In this document: positions 5,966 through 8,445 of the stretch, piece by piece
Position numbering within the stretch: the first letter of the stretch is position 1
How the letters are laid out: each line of letters opens with the position of its first letter
Assembly (NCBI GenBank): GCA_945291235.1
Contig: CALYQY010000094.1
Location: forward strand, 1-8,445
Length of the DNA stretch: 8,445 nucleotides
From: an uncultured Gilliamella sp.
GTDB lineage: Bacteria; Pseudomonadota; Gammaproteobacteria; Enterobacterales; Enterobacteriaceae
Direction: 5' to 3'
Translations under genes and position numbers: made by a program
Notes under the pieces: model-generated
What the model saw: the letters and a program-made list of their open reading frames with translations, nothing else
Told to the model about the DNA's origin: nothing
The model's database searches: none

Positions 5966-7102
5966 TTAACTTTGGTCTATTTGGATAAGCGCTTGTTTGG
6001 CAAGTTTAGCTAAATAGTTTGCTGCAGGTATTATCATGTCAGGATTAATTTGAAATTTAGGGTGGTGAAGTGCATAAGGGCTTTGAGAACCAAGGTTAAT
6101 AAATGCGCCCGGTACATGATGTAAATAATGGGCAAAATCTTCACCGCCTAATTGAGGTTGAAAATCAATGATTTCATAACCCTCTTGTCTCGCAATATTT
6201 TTTGCAAGCTCGACCCATTTTTCTACATTTATGATTGATGGAGGGCCTTCGAACCATTTTAATTCAGCTTTTGCGCCCATTGCAATAGCAATATGTTCAA
6301 TAATAGACCTTAACTGTTGTTTGACTTTAGCTCTGATTTGCGGTGTAAGGGTCCTTACCGTGCCTTCCATTTCAACCTTTTCAGGTATCACATTCCAAGT
6401 ATTTCCACCTTCAAATTTAGTAATGCTGACAATTACAGCATCAAGACCACTTACAGAACGACTTGAAATAGTTTGTATGGCGTTTACAATTTGTGCACCA
6501 ATAACAATAGGATCAATACCCGATTCAGGTCTTGCTGCATGTGCTCCAACACCGGTTATGGTAATTTCAATGCGATCAACATTAGCTGAAAAAGGGCCAG
6601 CTCGTGATGCCATTTGATTAATGGTTAAATTAGGGTTGTTGTGTAAACCGAGTATGGCATCGACCCCTTTTAATGCCCCAATTTTGATAAACTGTAGGGC
6701 TCCACTAAAGTTTTCTTCCGCAGGTTGGAATAGTAAACGAATGGTACCTGTTAAATCTTTTTCGTGTTCTTTTAAAAGATAAGCCGCTCCCATTAAAATT
6801 GATGCATGTACATCATGCCCACAAGCGTGCATAACATTTTTATTTTGGGAACGATAATCACAATTTGTTTGTTCATGGATGGGTAACGCATCAATATCAG
6901 CTCGTAAAGCCAGAATAGGGGAGCCTGTTCCAATTTCGGCAATGACCCCCGTTTTAGCACCTAATTCTATTATTTTAATGTTTGCTTTTTCTAAATACGT
7001 TTTCAATATTTTAGTCGTTTCGAATTCTTGATTTGAAAGCTCAGGATTTTGATGTAATGTAACAAAAAGTTGATGAATAGTTTGTGCAATGGGCTGATGC
7101 AT
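5966..7102 (-). CDS. M20-family (M20D-type) N-acyl-amino-acid amidohydrolase
   Basis: This is a full-length 378-aa metallopeptidase-fold amidohydrolase. The M20D signatures appear in order: LALRADIDALP (64-74), MHACGHDVH (91-99), PAEEN (127-131), GLHNNP (152-157), GEDFAHYL (320-327) and ALHHP (344-348). The expected di-metal ligands and general base of this subfamily are visible: Cys94, His96, Glu129/Glu130, His154 and a histidine at 346/347. The dimerisation (lid) domain lies between about residues 175 and 290. Relatives hydrolyse N-acetyl-amino acids, hippurate, indole-acetyl-amino acids or N-acetyl-diaminopimelate, so the substrate cannot be set from sequence. No signal peptide is present, so it acts in the cytoplasm. 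It is the first gene of the metNI operon and diverges from metQ, which suggests that an imported N-acyl amino acid, perhaps acyl-methionine, is its substrate (inference). GGA lies 6 nt before the ATG. Confidence 0.9.
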   Translation of the reverse strand: MHQPIAQTIHQLFVTLHQNPELSNQEFETTKILKTYLEKANIKIIELGAKTGVIAEIGTGSPILALRADIDALPIHEQTNCDYRSQNKNVMHACGHDVHASILMGAAYLLKEHEKDLTGTIRLLFQPAEENFSGALQFIKIGALKGVDAILGLHNNPNLTINQMASRAGPFSANVDRIEITITGVGAHAARPESGIDPIVIGAQIVNAIQTISSRSVSGLDAVIVSITKFEGGNTWNVIPEKVEMEGTVRTLTPQIRAKVKQQLRSIIEHIAIAMGAKAELKWFEGPPSIINVEKWVELAKNIARQEGYEIIDFQPQLGGEDFAHYLHHVPGAFINLGSQSPYALHHPKFQINPDMIIPAANYLAKLAKQALIQIDQS

Positions 7103-7136
7103 AATATATCCAAAAAATGATTATGAGATGTTTTTA

Positions 7137-7145
7137 ACGTTAGCA
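7137..7145 (-). promoter_or_regulatory. Candidate extended -10 element for the M20-metNI operon
   Basis: On the minus strand TGCTAACGT (7145-7137) fits the extended -10 pattern TG-N-TA-N3-T. It lies about 35 bp before the amidohydrolase ATG. No good -35 box stands at the right distance, and the hexamer TAACGT matches the consensus at only three positions. The main reason to list it is its mirror copy on the plus strand before metQ. Confidence 0.25.
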
Positions 7146-7183
7146 CAGCTTAATTTTTCAACCTAATAATCGTTTTTTATATC

Positions 7184-7222
7184 TTATTCCAAAAAGTTAT
7201 AAGATAGAATAACTTGGAATAA
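7184..7222. repeat. Imperfect inverted repeat in the metQ/M20 divergent region, possible operator
   Basis: The left arm (7184-7200) is TTATTCCAA, then AAA, then GTTAT. The right arm (7209-7222) is ATAACTTGGAATAA. The arms pair over 9 + 5 bp with a single 3-nt bulge and an 8-nt centre (AAGATAGA). The outer half-sites TTATTCCAA and TTGGAATAA are centred 30 bp apart, close to three helical turns. The repeat lies upstream of both candidate -10 elements, so it looks more like a protein-binding site shared by the two divergent promoters than a terminator or attenuator. The regulator is unknown. Confidence 0.5.
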
Positions 7223-7239
7223 ATAAACCATTATTTCTG

Positions 7240-7248
7240 TGCTAGAGT
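7240..7248 (+). promoter_or_regulatory. Candidate extended -10 element for metQ
   Basis: TGCTAGAGT (7240-7248) fits the extended -10 pattern, with hexamer TAGAGT matching TATAAT at four positions. It lies about 36 bp before the metQ ATG, which would give a short leader. No strong -35 is present at 16-18 bp. Its upstream flank CTGTGCTA repeats, inverted, the sequence at 7141-7148. Confidence 0.3.
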
Positions 7249-7284
7249 AAAACAAATGTCGATAGCCGATAAAGGGTAACTCAA

Positions 7285-8133
7285 ATGAAAAATGGTTTTA
7301 TCAAACATAAATTCTTACAACATATTGCTATTGTGGTTTTATTTAGTTCTGCATGTTTAATGAGCGCTTGTGATAATTCCTCAAAACAAGCTAATAATCA
7401 AACCAAAAAAGAGATTAGTATGGGGGTATCACCCGGTCCATATAATGATCTTTTTAGAGATGCGGTAAAACCTATTCTTGAATCAGAAGGATATAAAGTT
7501 AAATTGGTTAATTTTCCACATTTATTAGAATCAGATGTGGCATTGAGTGAAGGAAGCATTGATTTAACCGTTGCACAGCATACTGCTTATATGAATGTAT
7601 TTAATGCCCAACGCAAAGCTAATTTAAAGCCAGTTGTGCATGTGCCATCGGTACCCGCGGCGATTTTCTCTAATAAGTATCAATCATTAGATAAGGTTTT
7701 TTCAGGGGCTAAAGTGGCGATTCCTCAAGATGCTTCAAATGCTGCACGGTCTTATAATTTACTTGAAAAAGCAGGATGGATTAAATTGAAAGAGAATACG
7801 AATCCTATTTTAGCGAGTAAAAATGATATCGCTGAAAATTTAGAGGGCATCGATATTATCGAAATGGATTCGGCAAATATTCCAAGAGTTCTTAATGAGC
7901 TTGATTTTGCTGTCATTCCGGGGAGTATTGTTTATTCGGCCAACATTGATTCAAGCAAAGCATTGCTTTTGGAAACCATTGTCCCCGATTTAGAAATTAT
8001 GGTTGTGGTGAATGAAGGTAATGAAAACAGTCAATGGGCGCAGGATGTTAAACGTATTTATCAATCCCAACAATTTAAGGATTATATGCAAGCTCACAAT
8101 CAAAATGGTTATTGGGTGATGCCACAAGAATAA
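7285..8133 (+). CDS. metQ: MetQ/NlpA-family lipoprotein, substrate-binding protein of the MetNI transporter
   Basis: This 282-aa lipoprotein has a type II signal peptide: a basic start, a hydrophobic core (about residues 13-28) and LMSAC with the lipidated cysteine at 29. Asp30 follows, the +2 aspartate that in enterobacteria keeps lipoproteins in the inner membrane, as suits an ABC binding protein. The mature domain has the NlpA-family order: a first strand ISMGVSPGP, VNFPHLLESDVALSEGSIDL, a QHTAYM segment matching the QH-x2-Y of MetQ, VAIPQDASNAARSYNLLEKAG with the conserved Asn and Arg, and IPRVLNELDFAVI. After that strand typical MetQ has Asn-x-x-Tyr-Ala (INTTYA in E. coli); here it reads IPGSIVYSA, with Pro in place of Asn and extra residues. 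The ligand may therefore not be plain methionine. It is transcribed away from metNI rather than as the last gene of metNIQ, and has a good AAAGGG ribosome-binding site. Confidence 0.9.
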   Translation: MKNGFIKHKFLQHIAIVVLFSSACLMSACDNSSKQANNQTKKEISMGVSPGPYNDLFRDAVKPILESEGYKVKLVNFPHLLESDVALSEGSIDLTVAQHTAYMNVFNAQRKANLKPVVHVPSVPAAIFSNKYQSLDKVFSGAKVAIPQDASNAARSYNLLEKAGWIKLKENTNPILASKNDIAENLEGIDIIEMDSANIPRVLNELDFAVIPGSIVYSANIDSSKALLLETIVPDLEIMVVVNEGNENSQWAQDVKRIYQSQQFKDYMQAHNQNGYWVMPQE

Positions 8134-8144
8134 AATCCAAAATG

Positions 8145-8172
8145 TGCCCGTTGTGGAGGCGGGCATTTAATA
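8145..8172. terminator. Hairpin between convergent metQ and rhodanese genes, likely bidirectional terminator
   Basis: TGCCCG (8145-8150) and CGGGCA (8160-8165) form a 6-bp GC-rich stem with a 9-nt loop in the 33-bp gap between the two convergent genes. On the plus strand TTTAATATCTT follows. On the minus strand the stem is followed by CATTTTGGATTTTATT. Neither T-tract is uninterrupted, but the GC-rich stem in an AT-rich setting and its position make termination of both genes the best reading. Confidence 0.6.
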
Positions 8173-8445
8173 TCTTGGCATTTGCGTATCAACGGTTAAT
8201 GCCCAAGCATCAATCCCACCACTAAGATTATAAAGATAATCAGTATCAAAACCATTTTCAGCTAAATAATTGGCAACATTAAGGCTCCGAACTCCGTGGT
8301 GACAGTAAAGTACAATGTCGATTTCATCGGGTATTTTATCTAAATAAAGTGGGATAAGATTCATTGGAATATGGATGGAATTTTCAAGGTGGCATATTGC
8401 TACTTCATTAGATTCTCGTACATCAAGTAAAAACAGAGGATGTTT
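8167..8445 (-). CDS. Rhodanese-like (sulfurtransferase) domain protein, C-terminal part, cut by window edge
   Basis: Ninety-two codons are visible. The frame is open to the right edge, so the true start lies outside; the ATG at 8364 is internal to the domain. The visible part carries the rhodanese hallmarks: FLLDVRES near the start (CH2A region), then HLENSIHIPM, the active-site loop CHHGVRS with the catalytic cysteine, and GGIDAWA near the end, finishing in MPRY. Rhodaneses move sulfur from a donor to a thiophilic acceptor through a persulfide on this cysteine. The ending resembles single-domain rhodaneses of about 105-110 aa, and also the C-terminal domain of MoeB/ThiF-rhodanese fusions, which the window cannot rule out. 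It converges with metQ across a short hairpin and shows no evident functional link to it. Confidence 0.88.
   Translation of the reverse strand, partial: KHPLFLLDVRESNEVAICHLENSIHIPMNLIPLYLDKIPDEIDIVLYCHHGVRSLNVANYLAENGFDTDYLYNLSGGIDAWALTVDTQMPRY

Larger units (their letters stand above)
7103..7284. promoter_or_regulatory. Divergent intergenic control region between metQ and the M20-metNI operon
   Basis: This 182-bp AT-rich region lies between two divergently transcribed start codons. It holds the inverted repeat at 7184-7222, a second, partly overlapping dyad (TATCTTAT at 7180-7187 with ATAAGATA at 7199-7206), and mirror-image CTGTGCTA elements on the two strands. I looked for MetJ boxes (tandem AGACGTCT-like octamers) and found only one isolated 6-of-8 match (AGATGTTT), so MetJ control is not supported. 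No clear riboswitch could be drawn, and the leaders appear short. AAAGGG about 10 nt before 7285 is the metQ ribosome-binding site. Confidence 0.55.

Noticed and set aside
6231..6617. Plus-strand open frame of 128 codons opposite the M20 amidohydrolase
   Set aside because: The opposite strand carries an intact enzyme with all family motifs; this frame shows no domain.
7125..7150. MetJ operator (tandem met boxes) before the amidohydrolase
   Set aside because: Only one octamer (AGATGTTT) matches at 6 of 8 positions, and its neighbours at 8-bp spacing do not match AGACGTCT.
7180..7222. Transcription attenuator or riboswitch upstream of metQ based on the two mutually exclusive hairpins
   Set aside because: The candidate metQ -10 element lies downstream of the hairpins, so they would not be in the transcript; there is no T-run and no leader peptide. 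An operator reading is more likely.
8167..8364. A complete 65-aa rhodanese-like miniprotein starting at the ATG at 8364
   Set aside because: The frame stays open upstream to the window edge and encodes the N-terminal rhodanese signature (FLLDVRES, HLENSIHIP), so the ATG is internal.
1..8445. Pasteurellaceae DNA-uptake sequences (AAGTGCGGT core) that would suggest a Haemophilus-like host
   Set aside because: I found no copy on either strand, which argues against a Pasteurellaceae origin despite the low G+C content.

Overview
The window is AT-rich, densely coded DNA from a gammaproteobacterium. Its proteins closely resemble enterobacterial orthologues (PrlC, IbaG, MlaB-F, MetN, MetI), but the base composition, judged by eye at roughly 35% G+C, is well below that of Escherichia coli. 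An Orbaceae-type host-associated bacterium (Gilliamella, Frischella or Orbus) would fit. That placement is an inference from composition and protein similarity, not from a marker gene. I saw no tRNA, rRNA, CRISPR array, transposase or phage gene.

Layout: nearly everything is on the minus strand, so transcription runs from high to low coordinates. Positions 8445-8167 hold the C-terminal part of a rhodanese-like protein, which converges on metQ across a shared hairpin. metQ (7285-8133) is the only plus-strand gene. It diverges from a minus-strand operon made of an M20-family amidohydrolase (7102-5966), metN (5952-4909) and metI (4908-4210). The 182-bp divergent intergenic region carries a long imperfect inverted repeat and a pair of mirror-image CTGTGCTA elements. 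A 263-bp gap (3947-4209) then separates metI from the mla operon: mlaF (3946-3134), mlaE (3130-2351), mlaD (2339-1755), mlaC (1742-1098), mlaB (1091-819), then the BolA-family gene ibaG (732-475). The 5' end of prlC (oligopeptidase A, 385 to the window edge) follows.

How the genes work together: MetQ (lipoprotein binding protein), MetI (permease) and MetN (ATPase with a C-terminal NIL sensor domain) form a methionine-type ABC importer. The amidohydrolase leading the metNI operon suggests that an N-acylated amino acid, possibly acyl-methionine, is imported or salvaged and deacylated in the cytoplasm (inference). MlaF, MlaE, MlaD and MlaB form the inner-membrane MlaFEDB complex. MlaC is the periplasmic phospholipid shuttle between that complex and the outer membrane. 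The mla genes are tightly packed, and several ribosome-binding sites lie inside the preceding gene's last codons or stop, which suggests translational coupling.

Most of this is ordinary core-genome content, and I do not see a clearly new multi-gene system. The points worth a second look are the metQ // M20-metNI divergent locus with its symmetric regulatory DNA and unusual MetQ ligand-site loop, an insertion of about 20 residues in MlaD, and the rearranged surroundings of the mla-ibaG cluster.
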